Assembly (NCBI GenBank): GCA_947491945.1
Contig: CANLLN010000003.1
Span: 186,001 to 250,000, forward strand
DNA: 64,000 nt
Reading direction: 5' to 3'
From: an uncultured Carboxylicivirga sp.
GTDB lineage: Bacteria; Bacteroidota; Bacteroidia; Bacteroidales; Marinilabiliaceae
Positions 37,594-47,214 of this stretch are shown here, piece after piece. Made by a program: the position numbers and the translations under genes. Under the pieces are notes generated by a model. That model was not told the origin of the DNA and searched no databases. It worked only from the letters and a program-made list of their open reading frames with translations. Position 1 is the stretch's first letter. Each line of letters opens with the position of its first letter.

Positions 37594-37898
37594 TATAGCT
37601 GTTTGTGTCGTATTATTTCTGTGTTAAAAGAATCACAAATACATAGGCTTTGTGATATTCACACCCTAAAGACACACGATTTCCTCAAGGAGGTGACAGA
37701 TTATTTGTTATTAATTGTTAAAGAGGTGCTAAAAAGCCCCATGATATTGTTGCTGCCTCTATTATTACGTTGTTTAACAGCTATATAGTTATTGTTGTTT
37801 TGTGCTTTCAAATAGTAAGGGGCTTTGTCTTTTTTTGAAAATGTGCACTGTGTTGCAAAAATGAAAACCCCTGGCCAATGAAGATTTCTATAGTTTTT
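37594..37898. other. Intergenic region of 305 bases
   Basis: No convincing gene is present; a 61-codon plus-strand frame inside it looks random. AAAAGCCCC near 37733 and GGGGCTTT near 37820 could pair over a long loop ahead of a T-rich tract, possibly a terminator remnant. Confidence 0.4.
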
Positions 37899-39131
37899 TT
37901 ATTTAAATGTTCTTTTCTGAAACCACCTTTCGTTAAAACTTAAGCCAATGCGAATGGTTTGGTATGTTTCTTTTACTAATCCAGCTTGCCGGGTGCCGCT
38001 TTTTTTGTATTCATAGGCTAGGTTGATGCGCGACCCGTCGGCCATGGGTAGGGTTATACCTGCTGTTAAGCCTTTAGAATCAATGTTTTTTTCTTGAATT
38101 GAAAGATATTCTTGGTTATAAAATGCACCAAGTCGATAATGAATACGTCTATAATAGGCACTATAATAGCGTGTTGGTTTATGTTGAATGCCTATGCTGC
38201 CTGCTAAAGTGTTGCGAGTTTTGCCATTAGACACTTTTAACTCGGATTTATCCCATAGATCGTATCTAAAATCTGTGGCCAGAGTCCAACCCTTTGAATT
38301 TGCATAGGAAACCCCGGCTTGGTAGGCGCATGGTATAAGAGCATTGTTTAATTGTTTTGTATTGGAACTTAGATCTGACGTATAATCGTTGTAAATAAGT
38401 TGTTTGTAATAGGTATCTAACTCTGTGGCTATGTTTGCAGTAGCACCCAGTGTCAGCGTGTTCTGACCGATAGTGTGTTGCCATTGAAAGCCGTATTGCA
38501 ATAAGAAGGTTGCTATGTGGTAGTTTCGCTCGTTATAGGTTGTTTCGCCAATGATGCTGGGGTAATACGACACTTCAATAATGTCGCTTGAACCCCACAA
38601 ATAGGATGCACTAATGCCAAGCGATAGGTTTTTAAAAAGTGCAAAACCATTGTGCCAGCTTATTTGCGATATTCCACCTTCTCCAAGGTATTGTGTTGGA
38701 TAGGTTTGTGTGGTGCCTAATATGTATTTTTCACCATCTATTTTGTAGCCCACGCTGGAGTAAGGCGATAAGCTAAATCCCATACCCCAGTTTCTGCCTG
38801 CCCTGAATCCCATACTTAGCGATTCGATATTGGCATCGAAATTATTTTGTTGACTGGTGTTGCTTTGATACTTGGCAAAGCTGGTTTTACCTTGAATATT
38901 AAATAAAAAATGGGCGCTGTCGAGGGCGCTGTAAGAGGCTGCATTAATATTATTTAAGTAGCCGCTTGAACTCAGTGCTACGCCGGTGTGACCCATGCCG
39001 GCCAGTGTGGCATCGGCTTTTGATTCAATCAGGCCAATGCCAAAGCGTGAATAGCTAGAGGAGGTGTTGTTTTGTCCAAAAGAGTGGATGGCTATTAGTA
39101 TTAATAGAAATGTAAGTAATCGCTTGTTCAT
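37899..39131 (-). CDS. Outer-membrane protein of unknown function
   Basis: The 410-residue protein has a signal peptide (LLTFLLILIAIHSFGQ) followed by amphipathic beta strands typical of an outer-membrane barrel of the FadL/PorV-like kind. The N-terminal pattern YSRFGIGLIESKADATLAGM is common to a group of Bacteroidota barrel proteins. The start is placed at ATG 39131, which puts the signal peptide at the N-terminus; the longer frame adds 17 residues of low-complexity sequence. It lies 146 bases downstream of the DUF4270 lipoprotein gene on the same strand, so the two may be expressed together. Ligand unknown. Confidence 0.75.
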   Translation of the reverse strand: MNKRLLTFLLILIAIHSFGQNNTSSSYSRFGIGLIESKADATLAGMGHTGVALSSSGYLNNINAASYSALDSAHFLFNIQGKTSFAKYQSNTSQQNNFDANIESLSMGFRAGRNWGMGFSLSPYSSVGYKIDGEKYILGTTQTYPTQYLGEGGISQISWHNGFALFKNLSLGISASYLWGSSDIIEVSYYPSIIGETTYNERNYHIATFLLQYGFQWQHTIGQNTLTLGATANIATELDTYYKQLIYNDYTSDLSSNTKQLNNALIPCAYQAGVSYANSKGWTLATDFRYDLWDKSELKVSNGKTRNTLAGSIGIQHKPTRYYSAYYRRIHYRLGAFYNQEYLSIQEKNIDSKGLTAGITLPMADGSRINLAYEYKKSGTRQAGLVKETYQTIRIGLSFNERWFQKRTFK

Positions 39132-39277
39132 TGATGATTTATTAGAATTATTAATTGTCAGATTTTGTATGATTGCTGACAAGGTGCTTGATCAAATAAG
39201 GTGTTCACCTTATCATTTATGGCTGATTGCTCATCAGTTCAACGCAGAATGTCTGCCTACAGGTGTATTGTTGAATT

Positions 39278-40609
39278 CTACTCTGTGTCGTAATAATAGT
39301 AATATAATAGTAGCTTGGATTGATGAAGCGGAGAAGATTGTCCGTTAATGGCCAGCCAGTTGAAAGAACAGCCCATGTTGTCGTCGGGTAACGTAATAAC
39401 AAGGCCCAGGTCTGTATCTACCACCGCTTCATTCAGACGGTTAGACAAATAAGTACTTAAATTAAAAGCATAATAAGTATCCTCGTGATACATGGGATCC
39501 ATTACGAGGGAGCTACTTAGTATATTGCCATTGGTATCGCTCAAATAGCCCCATATTTCGTTCGCACGGTAAATTTCACCAGCATACACATGAGGAGGTA
39601 AGTCAGCTGCCTGCATGAGTTGCATATCGGGTTTCAGTCGCAGTTCGGCATTTACAATATACCCTTTACTTTTTAGCTCCAGCAGGTTATTCAAACATGG
39701 GAAATCTATCCGTATTTTGTATCCAATGCCGGCTTGTAATAAAGCACGGTGCTCACTTTCCTGTGCTTTTAATATGCTTTTACTGTTTTTAATTTGTTGA
39801 AAGGTGCCGGAAGGGCTAATGGTTCGTAGCTGATTAAATTGACTTTGTTGATCAGATAGCAGAAAATCATAGCTGACATTTTCTTGTTCCAAACCGGTAA
39901 TGTGTGAATATAGTCGCATGTAGCAACTTGAATCGCTTACATTAAAACTTAGTACAGAGCGGGTTATGTTGGTGTCGCATTTGATAGTTAGTCCCTTAAA
40001 TACTTCGCTAAATAAGCTGGTGCGGTCCACGTGATTTTCATACTTTGTTAAAAATTCGATCAGCTCATATGCAAACCCATCATTCAGGCGCATGGCCAAA
40101 GGTTCTTGTTTTTGCGGATAGGGTTGAAAACATTGTTGAGCCAGTGGGGTTGTATCATACTCAAAAGAGCTATAGTTATATAGGTTTCCATCTTCGTTGA
40201 CAGCAATTTCTTCCAGCAGGCGATGAACCTGAAACTGTGCATCTGTACATGTATCGCCTACCCAATAGCTGTCGGGTTCAAGCATCACAACTAAACTATC
40301 AAAAATCTGATGATCTTGATTCCAGCTAAAATCAGTTGGGTAAGATATTGCAAAGTATGACTGAGCTGCTTGACCACCCAACAGGGGATGTTTGTAATAG
40401 CCAATCAAGGCTTTTTCTGTGCCTGATGTTGCGATAGAATCAGCCCTGATGGTGGATAGCTGCACAGTAACCGTATCGATTAAGGCTGTGTAAGTTGGAA
40501 AATTAATAAAATCGTCTCCCAGGTCAAGCGCTCCCCTTTGACAGGCCTGATTACCTATCAGCAGTACGAAAAAGGGCAGAAATCCTTTGTTAAATAATGA
40601 TTTACGCAT
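39278..40609 (-). CDS. DUF4270-family lipoprotein
   Basis: The 443-residue protein starts with a lipoprotein-type signal (FLPFFVLLIGNQAC) and then LGDDFINFPTYTALIDTVTVQLSTI in shortened form (LGDDFINFP), a hallmark start of DUF4270 proteins. It continues as a beta-rich domain with LIGYYKHPLLGG and ends with a DTE tail. DUF4270 proteins are Bacteroidota-specific envelope proteins of unknown function. The gene is divergent from the Kelch lipoprotein gene and precedes the outer-membrane protein gene on its strand. Confidence 0.78.
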   Translation of the reverse strand: MRKSLFNKGFLPFFVLLIGNQACQRGALDLGDDFINFPTYTALIDTVTVQLSTIRADSIATSGTEKALIGYYKHPLLGGQAAQSYFAISYPTDFSWNQDHQIFDSLVVMLEPDSYWVGDTCTDAQFQVHRLLEEIAVNEDGNLYNYSSFEYDTTPLAQQCFQPYPQKQEPLAMRLNDGFAYELIEFLTKYENHVDRTSLFSEVFKGLTIKCDTNITRSVLSFNVSDSSCYMRLYSHITGLEQENVSYDFLLSDQQSQFNQLRTISPSGTFQQIKNSKSILKAQESEHRALLQAGIGYKIRIDFPCLNNLLELKSKGYIVNAELRLKPDMQLMQAADLPPHVYAGEIYRANEIWGYLSDTNGNILSSSLVMDPMYHEDTYYAFNLSTYLSNRLNEAVVDTDLGLVITLPDDNMGCSFNWLAINGQSSPLHQSKLLLYYYYYDTE

Positions 40610-40844
40610 GTTTTAGAATATTAAATGTTGCGATTGGTCGGCAAATAAAACAGATGAAGGAGTCATCTTTAAATCTTATCAATAAGTGGCGATGGTAATT
40701 CAGCCAATCAGTTCTTCGCCTCAATAAACTGCACAATTGGGGGAGGATTTGGGGATAAAAGTCCTTTGGTTTAAATTTTAGATTCGCACGACGAGAAAAT
40801 GGAGGCGTTAATCGAAATGATTTATTCGATTATAATAATGGGTT

Positions 40845-40852
40845 TAGATTTG
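40845..40852 (+). promoter_or_regulatory. Candidate -7 promoter box of the Kelch gene
   Basis: TAGATTTG matches TAnnTTTG and predicts a start near 40858, about 18 bases before the ATG at 40876. A -33 box is not obvious. Confidence 0.5.
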
Positions 40853-40875
40853 GGCGAACTTAAAAACAAATAGCA

Positions 40876-41892
40876 ATGAATAATACTAAGCATTTGAGTT
40901 TAGCTCAGTTTTTTTTTATTAGTTTAATGGTCATTTCTTGCAGTTCAAGCGATGATGAAGTTGATCTGTTGGGTAACTGGGTCGAAATGGGCTCGTTTGA
41001 AGGTGTACCACGCACTGATGCTGTGGCTTTTGTGATTGGGAATTATGCATACGTGGGTACAGGGTATGATGGTGTTGAGGATGAGCGTTTGAATGATTTC
41101 TGGCGTTACGATGCTGAAAGAGACTTCTGGACCCAGGTAGCTTCGTTTCCCGGAGCTGCCCGAAATGGTGCGGTGGCTTTTTGTGCCGGTGGTAAAGGAT
41201 ATGTATGTACGGGGTATGATGGTAAAAGTCGATTGAACGATACATGGGCTTATGATCCGGAGACCGACAGTTGGACACAAAAAGCTGATTTTCCGGCTTC
41301 GCCAAGGTATGGGGCAGTGGCTTTTACGTTAAATGACATTGGTTATGTGGGTACGGGTTACGATGGTAATATGCTCAAAGATTTTTGGGCTTACTCACCC
41401 AAAACAGATAGTTGGGAGCAGAAATTAAGCATTGGTGGTAAAAAACGGCGAGATGCCGTGGCTTTTGTCATTGATGATAAAGCCTATGTGTGCACCGGAA
41501 CTGATAATGGGCAGTATTTGGATGATTTGTGGGTGTATGATGCTTTTGCCGATGACTGGACAGCGAAGCGGAATATTAGTAATGATAACGAGGATGAAAG
41601 TTATGATGATGAGTATCAGATGGTGGGACTCAATGGAGTCGCTTTTTCAATTGATGGGCTGGGCTACCTGAGCACCGGTGGACCGGGTGCTCCTGGTGCG
41701 CTTACCTGGGAGTATAACCCGGATAGTGACTTATGGGTGCAGCGCAGTAACTTAGAAGGGTCGCCGCGCTACTCAGCAGTTTCTTTTGTGGTTAATAACG
41801 AACCTTTTATAGCTACAGGTAATAGTGGCGGTTATTATTTTGATGATGTATGGACTTTCAAAGCCAACGAAGAACAGGACGATAATGATTAA
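40876..41892 (+). CDS. Six-bladed Kelch-repeat lipoprotein
   Basis: The 338-residue protein has a lipoprotein signal (FFFISLMVISC, Cys about 22) and six Kelch-type repeats. Each has a DAVAF or similar strand followed by a (Y/F)(V/I)xTGYDG turn and a Trp-containing strand such as DFWRYDAE. The repeats begin near residues 42, 90, 138, 186, 250 and 300, which would close a six-bladed beta-propeller. Such propellers bind proteins or glycans. The gene is divergent from the DUF4270 gene. It is probably anchored in the outer membrane; the ligand is unknown. Confidence 0.85.
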   Translation: MNNTKHLSLAQFFFISLMVISCSSSDDEVDLLGNWVEMGSFEGVPRTDAVAFVIGNYAYVGTGYDGVEDERLNDFWRYDAERDFWTQVASFPGAARNGAVAFCAGGKGYVCTGYDGKSRLNDTWAYDPETDSWTQKADFPASPRYGAVAFTLNDIGYVGTGYDGNMLKDFWAYSPKTDSWEQKLSIGGKKRRDAVAFVIDDKAYVCTGTDNGQYLDDLWVYDAFADDWTAKRNISNDNEDESYDDEYQMVGLNGVAFSIDGLGYLSTGGPGAPGALTWEYNPDSDLWVQRSNLEGSPRYSAVSFVVNNEPFIATGNSGGYYFDDVWTFKANEEQDDND

Positions 41893-42409
41893 GGCAGACA
41901 TTTAATTATGAAACCGTATCGAACGAAGAAGTAGTTAAAATACTTACGGTCAGTTTATCAAAAGCGCTTGAGGGTAATGGGAATAAGATTTAAACCCACT
42001 GCTGTTCAACTTAATTTTAGCAGCTTTTATCACCAATGCTCCCTTATTGGCTATTGAAAAAATCCCGGTCTTTGCGTCCTTTTGCATAGATTGGGATTTT
42101 TTATTGCGGCTGCACAAGCAAAGCAAGCCTGGGGCAAACGCATTTAAGGATTCAGAAATACTATCGTTTTAATATGCTCCGGATGACTTCCAGAATTATT
42201 CAAATGAATCCACATACTTGATTTATAATTCAATAATCCTGAAAGGGTTAAATTTAATTAGCTCTGTACGAAGTGCAGAGGATATGATTCGACATATTAT
42301 AAGAAGCTACAGCGTGGTTGAATTTTAAATGCGTCTGTTGTGAAAACAAGCCTTCTTGTGAACGTATTTGAAAATCTTTTCGCATCTTTATGCCCTATAA
42401 AAAACGTAA
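41893..42409. other. Gene-poor region of 517 bases
   Basis: No frame of convincing length or composition is present. It contains a strong hairpin at 42057-42102 and a small CTCTG/CAGAG hairpin at 42262-42280. The rest is AT-rich with no recognisable remnant. Confidence 0.5.
42057..42102. terminator. Terminator-like hairpin
   Basis: AAAAAATCCC (42057-42066) and GGGATTTTTT (42093-42102) pair, giving U-rich ends on both strands. The loop contains CTTTGCGTCCTTTTGC, similar to the CTTTGCG motif of the 55.4 kb repeat. It lies 164 bases past the Kelch gene. Confidence 0.6.
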
Positions 42410-42853
42410 GTGAATCAGATTAACAAAATAGAGGCACAATACTTAAAGTTCATCGGGGTAACCTTGTTGATGGCAGCTGCCTGTATGCCTGATTCAACTG
42501 ACGAAAAATCACGTTTTCTTGCTTGCGATGATGTTCGTGAAATTATACTCGAGCAGTTCAATAGTCTCTCGGCCGCTCACCGGCAAGAGGTAATCGATTG
42601 GGAAAATGCTATTAAAGAGGTTAGCGAGCTGCCTCAGCTGCACTGCGAAGTAGGCGAAGGTGCCGTATATCAGGTGCTTTCAACCAATCAAATCCTACCT
42701 ACTTTTATAGTTGCCAATGCATTGTTGCGCAGGACACCTAACGTAGAAGCTTTAAGGGATGGGCAACAATATGGTTTTAATCCTGAACAAAGTAGTACTG
42801 CTTGCGAGCGTATCAGGCATTCACTAATTACACGTGCCGGTCCTTTGGCATAA
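42410..42853 (+). CDS. Small hypothetical lipoprotein
   Basis: I do not recognise this 147-residue protein. Starting at the GTG at 42410, residues 14-25 form a hydrophobic segment ending in a lipobox-like MAAAC, consistent with a lipoprotein. Starting at the internal ATG (42470) would remove it. The mature part is helical and acidic with two scattered cysteines. It lies 112 bases upstream of secA and may be expressed separately. Confidence 0.5.
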   Translation: MNQINKIEAQYLKFIGVTLLMAAACMPDSTDEKSRFLACDDVREIILEQFNSLSAAHRQEVIDWENAIKEVSELPQLHCEVGEGAVYQVLSTNQILPTFIVANALLRRTPNVEALRDGQQYGFNPEQSSTACERIRHSLITRAGPLA

Positions 42854-42965
42854 ATTAACATCTTTCGCCAGGTACTAAGCACACGAATGGATTCGTGCTG
42901 CAGCGAAACGATTGATCTAAGGATCCCATCATCTATTCTTTTAATAATCTGATAATTATAATATT

Positions 42966-45900
42966 ATGGCATTGAGTGGTTTGATTTCCAAAATATTTGG
43001 AAACAAGTACGACAGAGATATGAAGGAGGTAGCTCCCTTCGTAGAGAAGATTAAAGCGGTTTATCCCGAGATAGAAAAGTTAACGCATAACGAGTTGCGT
43101 CAGCGATCGGCGGCCTTACGTGCACGCGTGCAGGAAGCTGTTAAGGCCGAGCAGGATAAGATTGTTGAGCTGAAAGCACAAACTGATTCTCCCGAACTAT
43201 CGGTGGGTGATAAAGAAAAGATATACAAAGAGGTTGACCGGCTGGAGAAGGAGATTACCGAGAAGCTGGAGAAGGCCTTAACCGATGCTTTGCCCGAAGC
43301 TTTTGCAATTGTTAAGGACACAGCCCGTCGTTTCGCTCAAAACGAAACCATTGAGGTGGAAGCAACACAGTTCGACCGTGACTTATCAGCCACCAAAGAT
43401 TTTGTGGAGATAGAAGGCGAGAATGCCCTTTATTACAATTCCTGGTCGGCCGGGGGTAATGAAATTACCTGGGACATGATTCACTACGATGTGCAGCTGA
43501 TAGGTGGCGTGGTGCTTCATAGTGGTAAAATAGCCGAGATGGCCACCGGTGAAGGTAAAACGCTGGTAGCCACTCTGCCCGTATTCCTGAATGCATTAGC
43601 AGGCCGCGGTGTGCATGTGGTAACGGTAAACGACTACCTGGCCAAGCGTGACTCGGAGTGGATGGGTCCTTTGTATCAGTTCCATGGTTTGTCGGTTGAT
43701 TGTATTGACAAGCATCGCCCCAACTCACCCGAGCGTCGTGCTGCTTATAAAGCTGATATTACTTTTGGTACCAACAATGAGTTTGGTTTTGATTACTTGC
43801 GTGATAACATGGCTATCTCGCCCGACGACCTGGTGCAGCGCCCTCATAACTACGCCATTGTCGATGAGGTGGATTCCGTATTGATTGATGATGCCCGTAC
43901 GCCATTAATTATTTCCGGTCCGGTACCCAAGGGAGATGATCAGCTCTTTGGTGATTTGAAGCCCAAGATTGAGAAAATTGTTGAGGCGCAGCGTAAGTTG
44001 GTAACCGGCATCCTGGCCGAGGCCAAGCAAAAGATGAAGTCGGGTGATAAGAAAGAGCAGGAAGAAGGAGCCTTGCTGCTGCTGCGCGCCTTCAAAGGAT
44101 TGCCTAAGAACAAGGCCATCATTAAATTTCTGAGTGAGGTGGGTGTGAAAGCCAGCATGCTGAAGACCGAGAACTTCTACATGCAGGAGAATAGCAAAAA
44201 CATGCACATTGTTACCGATCCGCTGTACTTTGTTATTGATGAGAAGAATAACTCCATTGAGCTTACCGATAAAGGACTGGATCTGATTACCGGATCGGCC
44301 GAAGATCCCAATTTCTTTGTGCTGCCCGATGTGGGTTCTGAGATAGCCACACTGGAGAAAGAAAATATGCCCGAAGAGGAGCGCACCAAAAAGAAAGATG
44401 AAATCATTCAGAATTTCTCCATCAAGTCGGAGCGTGTGCATACGATTAATCAGCTGTTAAAGGCCTATACGCTTTTTGAGAAGGATGTGGAGTATGTGGT
44501 GATGGATAACAAGGTGAAGATTGTAGATGAGCAAACGGGACGTATCATGGAAGGTCGTCGTTACTCCGATGGTCTTCATCAGGCCATTGAAGCCAAAGAG
44601 CGTGTAACCGTTGAGGCTGCTACTCAAACCTATGCTACTATTACGCTGCAGAACTATTTCCGTATGTATAATAAGCTGTCGGGAATGACCGGTACGGCGG
44701 AGACAGAAGCAGGAGAGCTGTGGGATATCTACGAACTGGATGTGGTGGTGATTCCAACCAATCGCCCCATTCAGCGTAACGATATGGAGGACATTGTGTA
44801 CAAAACCAAGCGTGAGAAGTACAATGCCGTTAGTGCCGAAATCATTCGCCTGGTAGAGCAGGGACGTCCCGTATTGGTGGGTACTACTTCGGTGGAGGTA
44901 TCCGAGTTATTGAGTCGTACCCTGAAGATGCGCGGAATTAAGCACAATGTACTGAATGCGAAGCTGCACCAGCGCGAGGCCGAGATTGTGGCCGATGCAG
45001 GTACAGCAGGTGTTGTTACCATTGCTACCAACATGGCAGGTCGTGGTACCGACATTAAGTTGTCGCCCGAAGTGAAAGCCGCCGGCGGTTTGGCCATTAT
45101 CGGTACCGAGCGCCACGAGTCGCGTCGTGTTGACCGTCAGTTACGGGGACGTGCAGGTCGTCAGGGTGATCCGGGTTCATCACAGTTCTTTGTATCGCTG
45201 GAAGATGATTTGATGCGTCTGTTTGGCTCCGATAAAATTGTGAAGTACATGGATCGTCTGGGACTCGAAGATGGTGAGATGATTCAGCATAGCATGATTA
45301 CGAAATCTATTGAGCGTGCCCAGAAGAAGGTGGAAGAGAATAACTTTGGTATTCGTAAGCGCTTGCTTGAGTACGATGATGTGATGAATTCGCAGCGTGA
45401 GGTAATTTACACCAAACGTCGCCATGCTTTATATGGTGAGCGCATTCAGGTAGACATCTCCAATATGATGGCCGATACTTGTACTGATATTGTAGAGGAA
45501 TATCAGGCAGCCGGCGATTTCGAAGGCTTTAAGCTGGAGCTGATACGTATTTTCTCAGCCCAATCACCTTTTACCGAGGAGGACTTTTTGAAGGGGCGTG
45601 CTGATGAGCTCTCAATACAATTATTTGAAAAAATGTGGGAGGCCTACAAGCGTAAAGGCGCCCTTATTGCCCAGCAGGCCAATCCGGTTATCAAGGATGT
45701 GTACGAGACCAAGTCCGAAATGTTTAAAAACATTGTGGTGCCCATCAGCGATGGACAGAAGGTGTATCAGATAACTACCAATCTGAAGAAAGCCTACGAG
45801 AGCGAGTCGAAAGAGCTGGTTCGTTCCTTTGAGAAGGCTGCCATGTTGGCAACCATTGATGATGCGTGGAAGGAACACCTGCGTGAGCTGGACGACTTGC

Positions 45901-46271
45901 GTCAGGCGGTACAAAATGCTACCTACGAGCAGAAGGATCCACTGTTGATTTATAAGTTTGAGTCCTTCAACCTGTTTAAGGCTATGGTGGGCGAAAACAA
46001 TAAGGCCGTGGTATCCTTGCTGTCAAAGGGTCATATACCTATTCAGAATGCCGATGGTGTTCAGGAAGCCCAGGAACGCAAGCGTCAGGATTATAGTAAA
46101 ATGCAGACGCGTAAAGATGAGTTTTCGCGCGGTGGAGGCGGCAGTAGTGCTCCGGGACAAGCGCCCAAGCAGGAGCGTATTGAGCCGGTGCGTGTTGAGA
46201 AGAAGGTGGGCCGTAACGAACCTTGTCCCTGTGGAAGCGGTAAGAAATACAAACAATGTCACGGTAAATAA
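42966..46271 (+). CDS. secA: Preprotein translocase ATPase
   Basis: SecA drives Sec-dependent export through SecYEG. The 1101-residue length is typical for Bacteroidota, longer than E. coli SecA (901). Visible parts: Walker A MATGEGKT, the [19 protein letters not shown] block (Walker B), the preprotein-binding region, motifs [10 protein letters not shown] and [12 protein letters not shown] of the second ATPase domain, and a C-terminal zinc-binding tail [14 protein letters not shown] for SecB/ribosome contact. A glycine- and serine-rich linker precedes the tail. An insert near residues 330-400 accounts for part of the extra length. It is followed by a palindromic element and lgt. Confidence 0.98.
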   Translation: MALSGLISKIFGNKYDRDMKEVAPFVEKIKAVYPEIEKLTHNELRQRSAALRARVQEAVKAEQDKIVELKAQTDSPELSVGDKEKIYKEVDRLEKEITEKLEKALTDALPEAFAIVKDTARRFAQNETIEVEATQFDRDLSATKDFVEIEGENALYYNSWSAGGNEITWDMIHYDVQLIGGVVLHSGKIAEMATGEGKTLVATLPVFLNALAGRGVHVVTVNDYLAKRDSEWMGPLYQFHGLSVDCIDKHRPNSPERRAAYKADITFGTNNEFGFDYLRDNMAISPDDLVQRPHNYAIVDEVDSVLIDDARTPLIISGPVPKGDDQLFGDLKPKIEKIVEAQRKLVTGILAEAKQKMKSGDKKEQEEGALLLLRAFKGLPKNKAIIKFLSEVGVKASMLKTENFYMQENSKNMHIVTDPLYFVIDEKNNSIELTDKGLDLITGSAEDPNFFVLPDVGSEIATLEKENMPEEERTKKKDEIIQNFSIKSERVHTINQLLKAYTLFEKDVEYVVMDNKVKIVDEQTGRIMEGRRYSDGLHQAIEAKERVTVEAATQTYATITLQNYFRMYNKLSGMTGTAETEAGELWDIYELDVVVIPTNRPIQRNDMEDIVYKTKREKYNAVSAEIIRLVEQGRPVLVGTTSVEVSELLSRTLKMRGIKHNVLNAKLHQREAEIVADAGTAGVVTIATNMAGRGTDIKLSPEVKAAGGLAIIGTERHESRRVDRQLRGRAGRQGDPGSSQFFVSLEDDLMRLFGSDKIVKYMDRLGLEDGEMIQHSMITKSIERAQKKVEENNFGIRKRLLEYDDVMNSQREVIYTKRRHALYGERIQVDISNMMADTCTDIVEEYQAAGDFEGFKLELIRIFSAQSPFTEEDFLKGRADELSIQLFEKMWEAYKRKGALIAQQANPVIKDVYETKSEMFKNIVVPISDGQKVYQITTNLKKAYESESKELVRSFEKAAMLATIDDAWKEHLRELDDLRQAVQNATYEQKDPLLIYKFESFNLFKAMVGENNKAVVSLLSKGHIPIQNADGVQEAQERKRQDYSKMQTRKDEFSRGGGGSSAPGQAPKQERIEPVRVEKKVGRNEPCPCGSGKKYKQCHGK

Positions 46272-46274
46272 TAA

Positions 46275-46328
46275 TTAGTGCTCGTTGCATGGTGCCTTGT
46301 GCACGATGCAACGGGCATTATGCACTAA
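46275..46328. repeat. Palindromic element between secA and lgt
   Basis: TTAGTGC (46275-46281) pairs with GCACTAA (46322-46328), and inside it GTTGCAT.GTGC pairs with GTGCACGATGCAAC at about 11 of 12 positions. No T-tract follows, so it may be an RNA stability or attenuation element instead of a terminator. An apparent ATG for a longer Lgt lies inside it. Confidence 0.5.
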
Positions 46329-46339
46329 TAACAGAAAAT

Positions 46340-47125
46340 ATGATTCTTAACTCAATTAACTGGAATGTTCATCCCGAGATATTTTCGATAGGATCGTTGC
46401 ACGTGCGTTACTATGGCCTTCTTTTCGCCATGGGCTTTATGCTGGGTTATTATATTCTTGAGAAAATGTTCAAATCGGAAGACATAAAACAAGAATGGCT
46501 CGATAAAATATTTATGTACGTGGTGGTGGCTACCATTGTTGGGGCACGCCTGGGGCACGTGATCTTTTACGGATGGGATTATTACTCGCAGCATCCTGGC
46601 GATATCATTAAAATATGGGAGGGCGGATTGGCCAGTCACGGAGGTGCCATCGGAATTCTGATAGCATTACATTATTATTCAAAAAATGTGACGAAAAAGA
46701 GCATGATATGGACACTGGATCGCCTGGTGGTACCGGTTGCCCTAACGGCTGTCTTTATTCGTTTAGGTAACCTTATGAACTCTGAAATTTATGGTCATGT
46801 TACCGATTTGCCCTGGGGTTTTGTGTTTGAGCGACGCGGTGAAACGCTGCCCAAGCATCCCACGCAGCTATATGAGGCCTTCTGTTATCTGATTACCTTT
46901 ATCGTGGTGTTCTTCACCTACTGGAAGACCAAGGCCAAGGAGAAGCAGGGCTTGATTTTTGGTATCTTCCTAATCGGTATTTTTGCCTCTCGTTTCTTCA
47001 TTGAGTTTGTGAAAGAAAATCAGGAGGCCTTTGAAGAAAGCATGACCTTTAATATGGGACAGCTGTTGAGTGTGCCATTTGTCATTGCCGGTGTTTATTA
47101 CATCTACAATGCGATAAAGAAGTAA
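46340..47125 (+). CDS. lgt: Prolipoprotein diacylglyceryl transferase
   Basis: Lgt transfers diacylglycerol to the lipobox cysteine, the first step for the many lipoproteins coded in this window. The 261-residue inner-membrane protein shows about seven helices, the HPEIFSIGSLHVRYYGLLFA opening, GGLASHGGAIG with the essential histidine, and the signature RLGNLMNSEIYGH. I chose ATG 46340 because the conserved N-terminus starts there. The longer frame would begin inside the palindromic element. It shares a strong terminator with the convergent DUF4301 gene. Confidence 0.96.
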   Translation: MILNSINWNVHPEIFSIGSLHVRYYGLLFAMGFMLGYYILEKMFKSEDIKQEWLDKIFMYVVVATIVGARLGHVIFYGWDYYSQHPGDIIKIWEGGLASHGGAIGILIALHYYSKNVTKKSMIWTLDRLVVPVALTAVFIRLGNLMNSEIYGHVTDLPWGFVFERRGETLPKHPTQLYEAFCYLITFIVVFFTYWKTKAKEKQGLIFGIFLIGIFASRFFIEFVKENQEAFEESMTFNMGQLLSVPFVIAGVYYIYNAIKK

Positions 47126-47148
47126 ATTGCTTTAAAGCATAACTAAAG

Positions 47149-47191
47149 CAGGCCGTTCAAAAATGAGGTTTTCATATTTTTGAACGGCCTG
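47149..47191. terminator. Bidirectional terminator
   Basis: A 16-bp perfect stem pairs 47149-47164 with 47176-47191 (CAGGCCGTTC/GAACGGCCTG) between lgt and the convergent DUF4301 gene. The plus strand continues with T-rich sequence. Confidence 0.88.
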
Positions 47192-47214
47192 TTTTCGTTT
47201 TTTATACCACCCAA

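Noticed and set aside
37603-37788. Plus-strand frame of 61 codons
   Set aside because: Composition and hydrophobic pattern are not convincing, and there is no promoter or homology that I recognise.
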